From: Lysobacteraceae bacterium
GTDB taxonomy: Bacteria; Pseudomonadota; Gammaproteobacteria; Xanthomonadales; Xanthomonadaceae
Direction: 5' to 3'
DNA: 64,000 nucleotides
NCBI GenBank assembly: GCA_023954075.1
Contig: JAMLIV010000001.1
Location: 248,001 to 312,000, forward strand
Below the pieces are notes generated by a model. It saw only the letters and a list, made by a program, of their open reading frames with translations, had not been told where the DNA came from and searched no databases. Below are positions 49,666 through 59,540 of this stretch, in pieces (position 1 is the stretch's first letter; each line of letters begins with the position of its first letter). A program made the position numbers and the translations under genes.

Positions 49666-49693
49666 CGTCATTCCGGCGAGGGCCGGAATGACG
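49666..49693. repeat. REP-like hairpin repeat upstream of katA
   Basis: CGTCATTCCGGC-GAGG-GCCGGAATGACG, a perfect 12-bp stem of the same CGTCATTCC family. The sequence from 49694 to 50012 contains nothing else I can support. Confidence 0.85.
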
Positions 49694-50012
49694 TCGGTTT
49701 TTCGTGGTTCCCTGGCGTAGACGATGAAATTGAATCATGGAAATCGAAGGTTCCTCCAGGATCAACGGCAGGCTGCGGAAACATCCGATCATGATCGCAC
49801 GTCGCCCTTGAAGGCCGGGCTCGCGCCGCTGGTTGATGTTTGACCGGATTCTTGCGAGCCTGATTGCAAGCCCTAGATTTTTCGGCGTTTTCATCGGGCG
49901 GATCGGGACATTATTCGCGGCATGGCTGATCGGATCCACTGGATTCGGCCCACGCTCCACGCTGCCCGCCGGTTGCGCGCCGGCAGTGATGTTGCCGGAC
50001 GGCCTGGGCGCA

Positions 50013-51188
50013 TCATGGATATCCGGGCGTCGACTTGCCGGCATCTTCGTAATCATCGCCAAAAATCCGGATTGAAAACACCTCATGGATGTCCAGGCCC
50101 TGGCTTGCCGTCACGCCGAGCGCGCCATTCAATGTCACGACAAACCTGTCCACAGGAGCACTTGGCGTGATATACACGGTAAACGGCTGGCCATTCATTA
50201 TGGCTGCGATATCCGCCGGCGTCAGGAGGCCCTGTAAAACCTCATTCGTCACGGCATTCGCGCCATTCTGGGTGCGGATGCGAATGCCTTGCCCCAATGT
50301 TACCTGCATGACCTCGGGATCGATCCAGAGGCGAACGGCAAACACATCATCGGGTTGGGAAAGTCCTTCAAGATAAGCGCGTTGCGTGATGCTGGAAGCC
50401 GTGTCGACGACGCCCAGAGACAGGGTGGAGTATGAATCCTGGTTGCCATCGATCGCTCTTTCCAGATTGTGCGCCCCGCCGCCCATTTCCAGCAGTTCAA
50501 GGGTGATTCCGGAAGAGTCATACGAAGTGAATTGCGGAGTGGCACTGCTTCCTTGTTCCACATAATAGGGGTCCCACACCTTCAAGCGCTTTGTGACTCC
50601 CAGGCCAACCAGATTCCCCACGAAATTCGAAATCCTGATGCTCTGGTAGGACTGGTTTGGTGTAATGGCCAAATACGTGTGGTTGTTGGCGTCGACGACC
50701 ACCTTGAGTCGCTCGCCTGAAAATGATATCGGGTTGGTGGAATTGCCCGAAAGCACCACGGCGGCCCCGTTTTTCGCCTCCACCGAAAATTCCTGGTTTC
50801 CAGTCAGTGATACCCCGTTGATGCCTGCCAGAATATTGCCGAGTTCCCCGCCCATCAGGCTCGGCAGGATATTGTCTTGCGCTTCAATGCGGACATAGGA
50901 TGTCTGGTTTGCCGGAACTGGCTCCGGGAATTTCATTTCGATATGAGCGGAGTAGCTCCCGATGCCGATGATGATGCCCGTTCCGGCCTCCAGCTCTGAA
51001 AACGTCGATGGGTCGGAATCGATGCTGTGCGATGAGGATGTTGCATGCGATTCCGAGATTATGGCGCTGGCGTACTGCCGTGCATTTGCAAGGGGGTTTC
51101 CCGAGAACGCCAGAATCAATGCGAGCGCTGCCAGCCGGTATTTTCGTGCAAACCGGGTCCGCATGCTGTTCTGAAAACATGGATTCAT
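50013..51188 (-). CDS. Secreted hypothetical protein with a repeated beta-rich adhesin-like domain
   Basis: 391 aa. A signal peptide (RLAALALILAFSGNPLANA) precedes two related beta-rich segments. The first has HSIDSDPSTFSELEAGTGII and SAHIEMKFPEPVPANQTSYV; the second has NLERAIDGNQDSYSTLSLGV and DVFAVRLWIDPEVMQVTLG. The AIDGNxxSYSTL pattern resembles domains common in surface proteins of Bacteroidetes. The C-terminus IRIFGDDYEDAG resembles the FADDFEDG-like endings elsewhere in the window. Base composition is visibly less GC-rich than its neighbours, suggesting transfer. No function can be assigned. Confidence 0.65.
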   Translation of the reverse strand: MNPCFQNSMRTRFARKYRLAALALILAFSGNPLANARQYASAIISESHATSSSHSIDSDPSTFSELEAGTGIIIGIGSYSAHIEMKFPEPVPANQTSYVRIEAQDNILPSLMGGELGNILAGINGVSLTGNQEFSVEAKNGAAVVLSGNSTNPISFSGERLKVVVDANNHTYLAITPNQSYQSIRISNFVGNLVGLGVTKRLKVWDPYYVEQGSSATPQFTSYDSSGITLELLEMGGGAHNLERAIDGNQDSYSTLSLGVVDTASSITQRAYLEGLSQPDDVFAVRLWIDPEVMQVTLGQGIRIRTQNGANAVTNEVLQGLLTPADIAAIMNGQPFTVYITPSAPVDRFVVTLNGALGVTASQGLDIHEVFSIRIFGDDYEDAGKSTPGYP

Positions 51189-51497
51189 CGTTTCTGCCTT
51201 CGGTGAGTGATGACGGTTCTGATGAGGGGATGTTTTGCGATCATGGATATGGTTTGGCTGCCGCCAGCATGATCAATCACGCCGCGCCGTGAAGCTGCGT
51301 CGGGTTGAAGGGTCGAATGCACTTCTTGCGTCCCGCCAGGCTTCGATGGGCCGGACTGGAGATGTTCGCCATCAGTAGACGGGAGCGCGGAAAGTGCCCT
51401 CATGCACGCTACCACCAAAGCTGTTCGCAATGCATTGTCCTCCGCCGTCAGGTTGGTGGTGGATCCGGTTGGCTGAGGCTGTTGCCGGTGCGCCCGG
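51189..51497. other. Intergenic region without a recognisable gene
   Basis: About 310 bases between the secreted protein gene and nei. I see only short unsupported frames. The AAGGCAG just before 51188 is the ribosome-binding site of the minus-strand gene. Confidence 0.4.
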
Positions 51498-52334
51498 TCA
51501 TGCGCCTCCGCCGCTTGCCGGCGCGGGCTGGCAGTTCGGGCACAGGAACATCGGGCGGGAATGGGCGCTGCCGCGCCGGATCGGCATGCCGCAGCGCGCG
51601 CAGGGCTGGCCCTCGCGCTTGAATGCATGGAAGCGGAAGCGTTCGCCCTCGTGCGCGACGAGGTCTGGCCGCATCCCGGGCGCGAGCTCGATGCCGCGGG
51701 TGGAATAGCTCAGGCGCGGAATCGAGAGCAGCGCCTGCGCCAGCCGCTCACGCCGCGCGGGGAGCAGATCGCCGGGGCGCACGGCGGGATGCAGGCCCGC
51801 TTCCCACAGCACCTCGGCGCGCAGGTAGTTGCCCAGCCCGGCAAGGAAGCTCTGGTCGAGCAGCAGCCCGCCCAAGGCGCGGCGGCGGAACGCGGGGGAG
51901 TCCAGGCGCGTCGCCACTTCGGCGACGGTGAGCGCGGGATCGAGCACGTCCGGCCCCAGGCTCTGCAAAAAAGGGTGCGCTTCGACCTCGTCGCTGCGCC
52001 ACATTTCGATGTCCGAGGCCGAGTAGAGCAGGATCGCGGCGCGCGCGGTTTCCAGCGCCACCCGCAGGCTGCGCGCGGTATCGGGGCGCTCGCCGGGTGC
52101 CGCCACCTTCCATACGCCGTAGAGCTGGTTGTGGGTGTAGAGCGTCCAGCCCGAATCGAACGCGGTCAGCAGGGCTTTGCCGCGCGGCGTGATGGAGGCG
52201 ATGCGACCACCCGGCAGCTCGCGCTCGAAGCGCTTGAGCTGCGGGAAGGCGAACTCCGCGCGGCGCAGTTCCTGGCCCGCGACGGCGGCGGCCAGGCGAT
52301 CGGCGGCGCGGCGGATTTCGGGGCCTTCGGGCAT
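51498..52334 (-). CDS. nei: Endonuclease VIII (Nei), DNA glycosylase/AP lyase
   Basis: 278 aa from ATG 52334. The mature N-terminus MPEGPEIRRAADRLAAAV carries the catalytic Pro2 and Glu3. The helix-two-turn-helix is seen in LLLDQSFLAGLGNYLRAEVL, and the zinc finger at the C-terminus is CARCGMPI...FLCPNC. PEGPEI distinguishes Nei from MutM (PELPEV). It removes oxidised pyrimidines. It is divergent from gabD. Confidence 0.93.
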   Translation of the reverse strand: MPEGPEIRRAADRLAAAVAGQELRRAEFAFPQLKRFERELPGGRIASITPRGKALLTAFDSGWTLYTHNQLYGVWKVAAPGERPDTARSLRVALETARAAILLYSASDIEMWRSDEVEAHPFLQSLGPDVLDPALTVAEVATRLDSPAFRRRALGGLLLDQSFLAGLGNYLRAEVLWEAGLHPAVRPGDLLPARRERLAQALLSIPRLSYSTRGIELAPGMRPDLVAHEGERFRFHAFKREGQPCARCGMPIRRGSAHSRPMFLCPNCQPAPASGGGA

Positions 52335-52460
52335 GGCATCTGGCGCAGGCGGTGGGCGTGACCCTGACACGGGGGGAGGGCGCTGTCCATCCGCCGCGCG
52401 GCGACGGTGCTACCGTAGGGAGATGGCAAAGTTTGCCGCGCTGTCGGCCAGGAGCAATCC

Positions 52461-53948
52461 ATGAACGTCGTGCCCGCGTCATCCCTGCCGCTGCGCGATC
52501 CCGACCTGCTGCGCCAGCGCGCACTGGTCGGCGGACGCTGGATTCAGGCCGACGGCGACCAGGCCTGCGAAGTGCGCAATCCGGCCACGGGGGCGCTGCT
52601 GGCGACGGTGCCGGACATGGGCGCGGCCGAAACGCGCCGCGCGATCGAGGCCGCGCAGGCCGCGTTTCCGGCCTGGGCGGCGCGCACCGCCGGCGAGCGC
52701 GCGCAGGTGCTGCGGCGATTGTTCGATCTGATGATGGCGCATCAGGACGACCTTGCCGTGCTGATGACCGCCGAGCAGGGCAAGCCGCTGGCGGAGGCGC
52801 GCGGCGAGGTGGCCTATGCGGCGAGCTTCATCGAGTGGTTCGGCGAGGAGGCGCGCCGTCTCTACGGGGATGTCATTCCCGGCCACGCGGCGGGCAAGCG
52901 CCTGCTGGTGCTGCGTCAGCCCGTTGGCGTGGTGGCGGCGATCACGCCGTGGAACTTTCCTTCCGCGATGCTTGCGCGCAAGCTCGGTCCGGCGCTGGCC
53001 GCCGGCTGCACGGTGGTCTGCAAGCCGGCGCTGGAGACGCCGTTCTCGGCGCTCGCCCTCGGCGTGCTGGCCGAGCGCGCCGGCCTGCCGCCGGGCGTTC
53101 TCAACATCGTCACCGGCCGCGATGCCGCCGCCATCGGCATCGAGCTGACGACCCATCCGGCGGTGCGCAAGCTGAGCTTCACCGGATCGACCGCGGTCGG
53201 CCGGCGGCTGATGGCGCAGTGCGCGGACGGCCTCAAGCGGGTTTCGCTGGAGCTGGGCGGCAACGCGCCCTTCATCGTGTTCGAGGACGCCGATCTGGAT
53301 GCCGCCGTGGCAGGGGCGATCGCCAGCAAGTACCGCAACTCGGGCCAGACCTGCGTCTGCGCCAACCGGATTTTCGTGCACGAGTCGGTGTACGAGTCCT
53401 TCGCCCTGAAGCTGGTCGACGCCGTGCGCGCGCTGCGCGTGGGCGACGGGCTGGCCGGGCCGACGGATCAGGGACCGCTGATCAGCGCTGCCGCGCTCGC
53501 CAAGGTGGAGGCGCACGTCGCCGATGCGCTCGCGCGCGGCGCGCGCCTGGCGCTCGGCGGCGCGCGCCACGCCCTGGGCGGAACCTTCTACCAGCCGACC
53601 GTCCTGCTCGACGTGACGCCGGCCATGCGCATCGCGCACGAGGAAACCTTCGGACCGGTGGCACCGCTGTTCCGGTTCCGCGACGAGCGCGAGGCCATCG
53701 CGTTGGCCAACGACGATCAGGCCGGTCTGGCAGGCTACTTCTACACCCGCGACCTGGCGCGGGCCTTCCGCGTGGCGGAGGCGCTGGAATGCGGCATCGT
53801 CGGCGTCAACACCGGCCTGATTTCCACCGCCGTGGCACCGTTCGGCGGCATCAAGCAGTCGGGCATGGGGCGCGAGGGCTCGAAGTACGGCCTCGATGAT
53901 TACACCCAGATCAAATACCTGTGTCTGGATGTCGGCGGGAGCGCGTGA
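52461..53948 (+). CDS. gabD: NADP-dependent succinate-semialdehyde dehydrogenase
   Basis: 495 aa. Aldehyde dehydrogenase family: [49 protein letters not shown], catalytic Glu in [19 protein letters not shown] and catalytic Cys in [11 protein letters not shown]. The succinate-semialdehyde branch is indicated by [30 protein letters not shown]. It converts succinic semialdehyde to succinate in the GABA pathway; a GABA transaminase is not adjacent. Confidence 0.94.
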   Translation: MNVVPASSLPLRDPDLLRQRALVGGRWIQADGDQACEVRNPATGALLATVPDMGAAETRRAIEAAQAAFPAWAARTAGERAQVLRRLFDLMMAHQDDLAVLMTAEQGKPLAEARGEVAYAASFIEWFGEEARRLYGDVIPGHAAGKRLLVLRQPVGVVAAITPWNFPSAMLARKLGPALAAGCTVVCKPALETPFSALALGVLAERAGLPPGVLNIVTGRDAAAIGIELTTHPAVRKLSFTGSTAVGRRLMAQCADGLKRVSLELGGNAPFIVFEDADLDAAVAGAIASKYRNSGQTCVCANRIFVHESVYESFALKLVDAVRALRVGDGLAGPTDQGPLISAAALAKVEAHVADALARGARLALGGARHALGGTFYQPTVLLDVTPAMRIAHEETFGPVAPLFRFRDEREAIALANDDQAGLAGYFYTRDLARAFRVAEALECGIVGVNTGLISTAVAPFGGIKQSGMGREGSKYGLDDYTQIKYLCLDVGGSA

Positions 53949-53991
53949 GCGCGCCGTGGCGTTTCCCGGCGGCCGTCACTACCCTGCGCCG

Positions 53992-54495
53992 ATGAGCACG
54001 ACGATTCCTTCCGATGCCGATCTGCTGGCGCAGGCGCGCGCGCTGGGCGCAGCGGCGCTGGTGGCGCGCCAGTCCATGGTGACGGCGGAAAGCTGCAGCG
54101 GTGGCTGGATCGCCAAGATCCTGACCGACGTGGCCGGCAGCTCCGAGTGGTTCGAGGCGGGCATGGTGGCCTACAGCTACGAGGCCAAGCAGGGGCTTTT
54201 GGGGGTGCGGCCGGAGACGCTGATGCGCCACGGCGCGGTGAGCGAGGAAACCGCGCTGGAAATGGTGTCCGGCGCGCTGATCCATTCCGGTGCGACGCTC
54301 GCGGTGGCGGTGACCGGCATTGCCGGGCCGGGCGGCGGCACGCCCGGGAAACCGGTCGGCACGGTCTGGATCGCCTGGAAGCGGCGCGGTGGCTATCCGC
54401 GCGCCCGGCGCTTCCATTTCGATGGCGACCGGGAGGCGGTACGACGCCAGACCGTGGCGGCCGCGCTGGACGGTCTGGCCGAACTGCTGGCCTGA
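53992..54495 (+). CDS. pncC: CinA C-terminal-type nicotinamide-nucleotide amidohydrolase (PncC)
   Basis: 167 aa. The CinA C-terminal domain stands alone here: [20 protein letters not shown] with the catalytic Ser, [38 protein letters not shown] and [20 protein letters not shown]. The enzyme deamidates nicotinamide mononucleotide for NAD recycling. ATG 53992 is chosen over an upstream GTG-rich extension because the domain begins just after it. It follows gabD by 43 bp. Confidence 0.9.
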   Translation: MSTTIPSDADLLAQARALGAAALVARQSMVTAESCSGGWIAKILTDVAGSSEWFEAGMVAYSYEAKQGLLGVRPETLMRHGAVSEETALEMVSGALIHSGATLAVAVTGIAGPGGGTPGKPVGTVWIAWKRRGGYPRARRFHFDGDREAVRRQTVAAALDGLAELLA

Positions 54496-54619
54496 GAACG
54501 GCCGGAATGGCTCCGCCGGGCAGCAGGTCCGATGGCAGGCGCGCCGTGGCAGCGGGACGACCGAGCCGTCGCTGATCCAGGTCATTGCGGGCGCACGGGC
54601 GAGGGACCAGAATTCGCGA

Positions 54620-55840
54620 ATGAACAATGACACGCATTCGCAATCCTTCTCCCTGCCGGCCGTGCTGACCGCCGCGCCCCATCGCCTGCTGTTCCTCGCC
54701 GGTGCCCTCAATGTGCTGGCCGCGATGATCTGGTGGACCTGGTGGCTGTTCCACACCGTGCCGACGCCGGTGGATCAGGTGATCGGCGGCTGGCTGCACG
54801 GGTTCATCCTGCAGTACCAGATGCTGCCGAGCTTCATGTTCGGCTTCCTCATCACGGTGTTCCCGCGCTGGATGGGGCAGGCCGAACCGACCCGTCGGCA
54901 CTATGTTCCGGTGGGCCTGGGCATGCTGCTCGGGCAGATCCTGTGTCTGGTCGCGGCTTTTTCCGGCAGCTCCCACGCCCTGCACCTGGGCGTCGTGGCC
55001 ACGATCCTGGGCTGGGGCTACGGACTGGTCGTGCTGGGCCGGGTGCTGGTGGCCAACCGCTTCAAGACCTGGCATGCGGTGAGCTGCTACAGCGCGCTGC
55101 TGCTGGGCTTTGTCGCGCTGTGGGGATTTGCCGTTTACCTGCACACCTTCAACTGGCAGATCGGTCAGGCGGCCATAAGGCTGGGCGCGTTCGGCCTGCT
55201 CCTGCCGATCTATGCGACGGTCGCGCACCGCATGTTCCCGTTTTTCGCCGGCAACGTGGTGCCCGGCTACCGCGCCTGGCGGCCGATGTGGCTGCTGGCG
55301 GCGCAGTGGCCGCTGTGGCTCGGCCATGCGCTGCTGGAGATTTTCAGCCTGCCGCAGTGGTTGTGGCTGGTGGACGCGCCGCTACTGGCGCTGGCGCTGC
55401 TGTGCCTGTGGAAGTGGTGGCCGCGTGGCAGGGCACCGGGCATCCTGCGGGTGCTGTTCCTGGGCTACGCCTGGCTGCCGGTGGCGCTTGCGCTGTATCT
55501 GGCGCAGAGCCTGTGGCTGCAGTTCGACGGTGCCCTGATCCTCGGCAAGGCCCCGCTGCACGCGCTCACCATCGGGGTGTTCGGCAGCCTGCTGGTGGCG
55601 ATGGTCACGCGCGTTTCTCAGGGCCATTCGGGCCGCCCGCTGGTGCTGGTGCCGGTGGCGATGTTCGCCTTCGTCTGCATCCAGCTCGTGGCCCTGACGC
55701 GGGTGCTCGCGGAGCTCCTGCCCACGCCCTGGGACGGGTTCCGCGTGGCCGCGGTCGGCTGGCTGGTGGCCTTCGCGCCCTGGGTGCTGCGCTATGGCTG
55801 GATCTACCTGCGGCCGCGCGCCGACGGCCGGCCCGGTTAA
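54620..55840 (+). CDS. nnrS: NnrS family heme-copper membrane protein
   Basis: 406 aa with about 12 transmembrane helices. NnrS signatures: APHRLLFLAGALNVLAAMIW, HGFILQYQMLPSFMFGFLIT, FPRWMGQAEPTRRHY, FPFFAGNVVPGYRAW-type loop and MVTRVSQGHSGRPLV. NnrS proteins protect against nitric oxide and iron-sulfur damage under nitrosative stress. It is followed by a SirB2-family gene and faces an FNR-type regulator, its likely controller. Confidence 0.9.
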   Translation: MNNDTHSQSFSLPAVLTAAPHRLLFLAGALNVLAAMIWWTWWLFHTVPTPVDQVIGGWLHGFILQYQMLPSFMFGFLITVFPRWMGQAEPTRRHYVPVGLGMLLGQILCLVAAFSGSSHALHLGVVATILGWGYGLVVLGRVLVANRFKTWHAVSCYSALLLGFVALWGFAVYLHTFNWQIGQAAIRLGAFGLLLPIYATVAHRMFPFFAGNVVPGYRAWRPMWLLAAQWPLWLGHALLEIFSLPQWLWLVDAPLLALALLCLWKWWPRGRAPGILRVLFLGYAWLPVALALYLAQSLWLQFDGALILGKAPLHALTIGVFGSLLVAMVTRVSQGHSGRPLVLVPVAMFAFVCIQLVALTRVLAELLPTPWDGFRVAAVGWLVAFAPWVLRYGWIYLRPRADGRPG

Positions 55841-55879
55841 AATGATCGGCTTCCCGTCGGACGCGGATCTTTCCACGCA

Positions 55880-56281
55880 ATGATCGAGTACTACCCACAG
55901 ATCAAGGCGGCCCACGTCGGCTTCGTGCTGGCCAGCGGCGGGCTGTTCGCGCTGCGCGGCGTGCTCGTGCAGCTGGGCCAGCGCTGGGCCATGTCGGCCC
56001 CGGTGCGCTACCTGAGCTACACCGTCGACACCGCGCTGCTGACTTCGGCGCTGATGCTGCTGGCGGTGCTGCACCTCAACCCCTTCACCACGCCCTGGCT
56101 GGCGGTGAAGCTGGCGATGCTGCTGGTCTATGTCGTGCTGGGCACGCTGGCGCTGCGCCGCGCCAGGGGACGGCGCGCGAAGTTCGCTTTCTACCTTGCG
56201 GCGCTGGCGGCGTTCGGATTCATGTACAGCGTGGCGCGCGCGCACCATCCGCTGGGATTCATGCTCGGCTGGTTCGGCTGA
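55880..56281 (+). CDS. SirB2 family membrane protein
   Basis: 133 aa, four transmembrane helices. It matches SirB2: MIEYYPQIKAAHVGFVLASG, LRGVLVQLGQRWAM, YLSYTVDTALLTSALMLLAV and GFMYSVARAHHPLG. The conserved His residues (KAAHVGF, RAHH) may bind heme. Its function is not firmly known, and it often lies beside nnrS. It is 39 bp after nnrS and convergent with the FNR gene, whose stop is one base away. Confidence 0.88.
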   Translation: MIEYYPQIKAAHVGFVLASGGLFALRGVLVQLGQRWAMSAPVRYLSYTVDTALLTSALMLLAVLHLNPFTTPWLAVKLAMLLVYVVLGTLALRRARGRRAKFAFYLAALAAFGFMYSVARAHHPLGFMLGWFG

Positions 56282-57046
56282 TCAGCCGCGCAGCACCGGC
56301 TGTGCCAGCGCCTCGAGGCGCGGCAGGTCGAGCAGTTCGACCTCGCGCCGGTTGACCTTGACCAGGCCATCCTCCTGGAAGCGGCGCATCACCCGCGACA
56401 CCGTTTCCGCCGCCAGGCGCAGATAGTTGGCGATATCGGTGCGCGACATCGCCAGGGTGAAGCGGTGGGCCGAATAGCCGCGCGCCGAGTAGTGGTGCGA
56501 GAAGCCCAGCAGGAACGCTGCCATGCGCTCGTCGGCGCTGAAATCTCCCGCCAGCAGTGCCGCCTTCTTGATGTCCTGACTGAGCAGGCGGAAGAGCTGC
56601 GCCTGCAGGGCGCTGGTACGCGCCGCGAGCGCGGATATCGAGGGAAAGGAGAAGCGGCAGAGCATCACGGTGTCGAGCGCCACCACGTTGCAGGGGAAGC
56701 GCGCATCGTGGATGGCGTTGAAGCCGATCACCTCGCCCGGCAGGAAGAATCCAAGGACCTGTTCGCGCCCGGCGGCGTCCACGGTGAAGGCCTTGACCGT
56801 GCCGGTGCGCACCGCAGCGATGGCATTGAAGGTTTCACCCTCGCGAAACAGGTATTCGCCGGCCTCGAACGGGCCGATGTGTTCCACCAGGCACTCCAGC
56901 TCGTGCAGCGCGGCCTTGTCGTAGCCCTGGTCGCGGCAGGCGCTGGAAAACGCGCAGGTGCTGCAGAACTGGAAGTCGTCCGCGTCATCGGCGGGGAACA
57001 GGCAAGGGACGGCGCGCAGCGGCATGATGTCTTTCGGCAGCGACAT
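56282..57046 (-). CDS. fnr: FNR-type oxygen-sensing transcription regulator
   Basis: 254 aa from ATG 57046. The iron-sulfur ligands match E. coli FNR exactly with an offset of eight: Cys28, Cys31, Cys37 (CSTCAFSSAC) and Cys130 (TVMLC) versus 20, 23, 29 and 122. The cyclic-nucleotide-like domain is GEYLFREGETFNAIAAVRTG, and the helix-turn-helix has the FNR recognition residues E-x2-S-R (SRTDIANYLRLAAETVSRVM). It should sense oxygen through a [4Fe-4S] cluster and bind TTGAT-N4-ATCAA. The conserved nnrS and sirB2 neighbours are likely targets. Confidence 0.95.
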   Translation of the reverse strand: MSLPKDIMPLRAVPCLFPADDADDFQFCSTCAFSSACRDQGYDKAALHELECLVEHIGPFEAGEYLFREGETFNAIAAVRTGTVKAFTVDAAGREQVLGFFLPGEVIGFNAIHDARFPCNVVALDTVMLCRFSFPSISALAARTSALQAQLFRLLSQDIKKAALLAGDFSADERMAAFLLGFSHHYSARGYSAHRFTLAMSRTDIANYLRLAAETVSRVMRRFQEDGLVKVNRREVELLDLPRLEALAQPVLRG

Positions 57047-57181
57047 TTCAGTTCGCCTTTTTAGCACAGACGCGGGCCGAAGTCCGGCGAGACGGTCGCG
57101 TTCCCGCTGGTGCTGCCGTGCGCGGCGCGGCGCGTGTCGGGAATCCATCGCATCCCGCTACAATCGCGACTCGTGGGGTTC

Positions 57182-59524
57182 ATGGGCCACACCGCCAGAC
57201 GGTGGGCCGCGTGCCAGGACAGGGAGCGCAGGGCGTTGGATTTTCCGGGTTACAGCGTCATCTGCGAGATCGGGCGCGGCGGCATGGCGACGGTCTACCG
57301 GGCGCGCCAGGTGATGCTCGACCGCGAGGTCGCGCTGAAGGTGCTCAATCCCGCGCTGGCGGCCGAGCCGGTGAATGCGCAGCGCTTCCTGCAGGAGGCC
57401 CGCATGCTGGCCTCGCTGGAGCATCCGCACGTGGTGCCGGTCTACGAAGTCGGTGTGACGCCGGAAGGCAGCCACTATTTTTCGATGCAGCTGTTGGAGA
57501 ACGGCGATTTCGCCGCGCGCCTGGAGCGCGGCATCGACCAGGCCGAACTGGTGCGGGTGCTCGCGGCGGTGGCCGATGCGCTGGGCTATGCCCACGCGCG
57601 CGGCTACGTGCACCGCGACGTGACGCCGGCCAACATCCTGTTCGACGCCGAGGACAACCCGCGGCTCACCGATTTCGGCATCGCGCGGGCCATGTCGGTG
57701 TCATCGCGCATCACCGCTTCGGGCCTGTCGGTGGGAACCAGCCACTACATGAGTCCGGAACAGGCGCGCGGTGCCGAGGTCGATCCGCGTTCGGACATCT
57801 ACAGCCTGGGCGTGGTGTGCTACGAGGCGTTGACCGGCAAGCCGCCGTTCGAAGGCAGCGACGCCTTCGCGGTGGCCTACGCGCACGTGCACGAGCAGGT
57901 GCCTCCGCTGCCGGCCCGGTATCTGGTCTGGCAGCCGCTGGTCGACCACTGCCTGGCGAAGAACCCCGATGAGCGCTTCCAGGACTGCACCCAGTTCATC
58001 GACATGCTGCGCCGGATTGCGCCCTCGCTTCGCGCCACCAGCGGGGCGCGGCGGGCGCAGGCGAGCGGTGAGCATCCGGTGCCGGCGGATTTTTCCGACG
58101 ACGCCGTGATCGCGGAACCCTCGTGGCGGCAACCGGGTCTGCTGCAGGCCGATGCGCACGCCGAGGCGAGCGCGCCCGGCCGGCCGCGCTGGGTCGGGCC
58201 GTTCGTCGCGCTTGTCGGGCTGGTCGGCATCCTGGCGCTCTTCGCCTGGCGGCCGTGGAGCACCGTCGCGCCGGAGACGGCGATGCCCGGACCGGAACCG
58301 GCGCTGGTGCAGGAGGCCGGGCTGGACGCCGGCGATGACGGCCTGAGCGCCGAGGAAGCCGCCGAGCTTGCGGTGTTGGCGTCCTCGCAGGGCGTGGAAG
58401 ACCCGATACGTGCCCTGCTGCTGCAGGCGCGCCGCGACTTCGCCGCGCGCCGCTACACCTCGCCGCCGGGCAACAATGCGCTGCAACGCTATCGCCAGGT
58501 GCAGGCGCAGGAGCCGGGCAACCGCGAGGCGCGCGCCGGCATCGAACGCATCGCGCAGCGCTACCTGGCGCTGGCCGACGAGCAGGCCGGTGATGAGGAT
58601 CCCTCGCTCTGGCTGGGCTACCTGCAGCGTGCCGGCGAGTTGGCGGTGGAGTTCGGGGTGGAGGACGTGGCGACAGGCGTGGCGGAACGGCGCGAGGCGT
58701 GGCTGGATCGCACCCTCAAGGAGGGCGAGGTCGCGATTGCCGCCTGGGACCGCGAGCGCGCCGTGCTGGTTTTCGAGCGCGGCCTGGCGCTTGCGCCCGA
58801 CTCGTCGGCCCTGCAGCAAGGGCTGGCGCGTGCGCGCCGGATCGGTCGTGACGGCTTTGCCTTCCGCGACACCGTGGACGGGCGGGCCGGGCCGGAGATG
58901 CTTGTGGTCGGATCCCTGGCCTACGGCCGCAGCCCGGTCACCCTGGGCGAGTTCCGTCACTACTGGGAGCGCGTGGGCCAAGGCCGCTTTGGCAGCCTTC
59001 CGGCCAACTGCCGCGACCGCGAATCGCTGTTCCGCGGCTCACGCAAGCGCACCTTCCTCGATCCGGGCTTCACCCAGGACGACTCGCATCCGGTGGTGTG
59101 CGTCACCGCGGCGATGGCCGATGACTATGCGCGCTGGCTGTCGCAGATGAGCGCGCGGGCCTACCGCGTGCCGTCCAGCGCGGAGCTGGCGGCGGTGGGC
59201 GTGGGCAGCGCCGATGATTGCACCGCCAACGGGCGCGATGCCGCCTATCGCGCGATCCACGGCGGCAGGGATGCGCTAGGCTGTGACGATGGCCATGCGG
59301 AAACGTCGCCGGTGATGGCTTTCGCGCCGGCGGCCAACGGCTTGCGCGATACCCGCGGCAACGTGCGCGAATGGACTTCCGACTGCGTGGGCGGTGCCTG
59401 CCGCGAGCGCCTGGTGTCAGGCGGCAGCTGGGCGTCGTCGGTGTCGGATGGAACGACGCGCGCCTTTCCGGCGGACACCGGATTCAATACCATCGGCTTT
59501 CGCGTGGTGCGTGAAATTCCGTGA
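57182..59524 (+). CDS. Ser/Thr protein kinase fused to an FGE-sulfatase domain
   Basis: 780 aa from ATG 57182. Kinase domain: IGRGGMATVYRA (30-41), K53, catalytic loop HRDVTPAN (144-151) in which the usual Lys of HRDxKxxN is Thr, and DFG (164-166). A transmembrane helix (VGPFVALVGLVGILALF) follows near residue 340, then a helical region with repeated RRDFAARRYTSPPGNNALQR type segments, then an FGE/sulfatase-modifying-factor domain (VTLGEFRHYWERVGQ, HPVVCVTAAMADDYARWLSQ, TRGNVREWTSDCVGG, LVSGGSWASS, GFRVVREIP). The catalytic Cys pair of FGE is not evident. FHA gene follows. Confidence 0.85.
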   Translation: MGHTARRWAACQDRERRALDFPGYSVICEIGRGGMATVYRARQVMLDREVALKVLNPALAAEPVNAQRFLQEARMLASLEHPHVVPVYEVGVTPEGSHYFSMQLLENGDFAARLERGIDQAELVRVLAAVADALGYAHARGYVHRDVTPANILFDAEDNPRLTDFGIARAMSVSSRITASGLSVGTSHYMSPEQARGAEVDPRSDIYSLGVVCYEALTGKPPFEGSDAFAVAYAHVHEQVPPLPARYLVWQPLVDHCLAKNPDERFQDCTQFIDMLRRIAPSLRATSGARRAQASGEHPVPADFSDDAVIAEPSWRQPGLLQADAHAEASAPGRPRWVGPFVALVGLVGILALFAWRPWSTVAPETAMPGPEPALVQEAGLDAGDDGLSAEEAAELAVLASSQGVEDPIRALLLQARRDFAARRYTSPPGNNALQRYRQVQAQEPGNREARAGIERIAQRYLALADEQAGDEDPSLWLGYLQRAGELAVEFGVEDVATGVAERREAWLDRTLKEGEVAIAAWDRERAVLVFERGLALAPDSSALQQGLARARRIGRDGFAFRDTVDGRAGPEMLVVGSLAYGRSPVTLGEFRHYWERVGQGRFGSLPANCRDRESLFRGSRKRTFLDPGFTQDDSHPVVCVTAAMADDYARWLSQMSARAYRVPSSAELAAVGVGSADDCTANGRDAAYRAIHGGRDALGCDDGHAETSPVMAFAPAANGLRDTRGNVREWTSDCVGGACRERLVSGGSWASSVSDGTTRAFPADTGFNTIGFRVVREIP

Positions 59525-59540
59525 TCAAGGTGAGGGGCGA

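Noticed and set aside
49833-50075. A possible small hydrophobic protein
   Set aside because: It overlaps the 3' end of the secreted protein gene on the other strand, has no ribosome-binding site and no recognisable motif.
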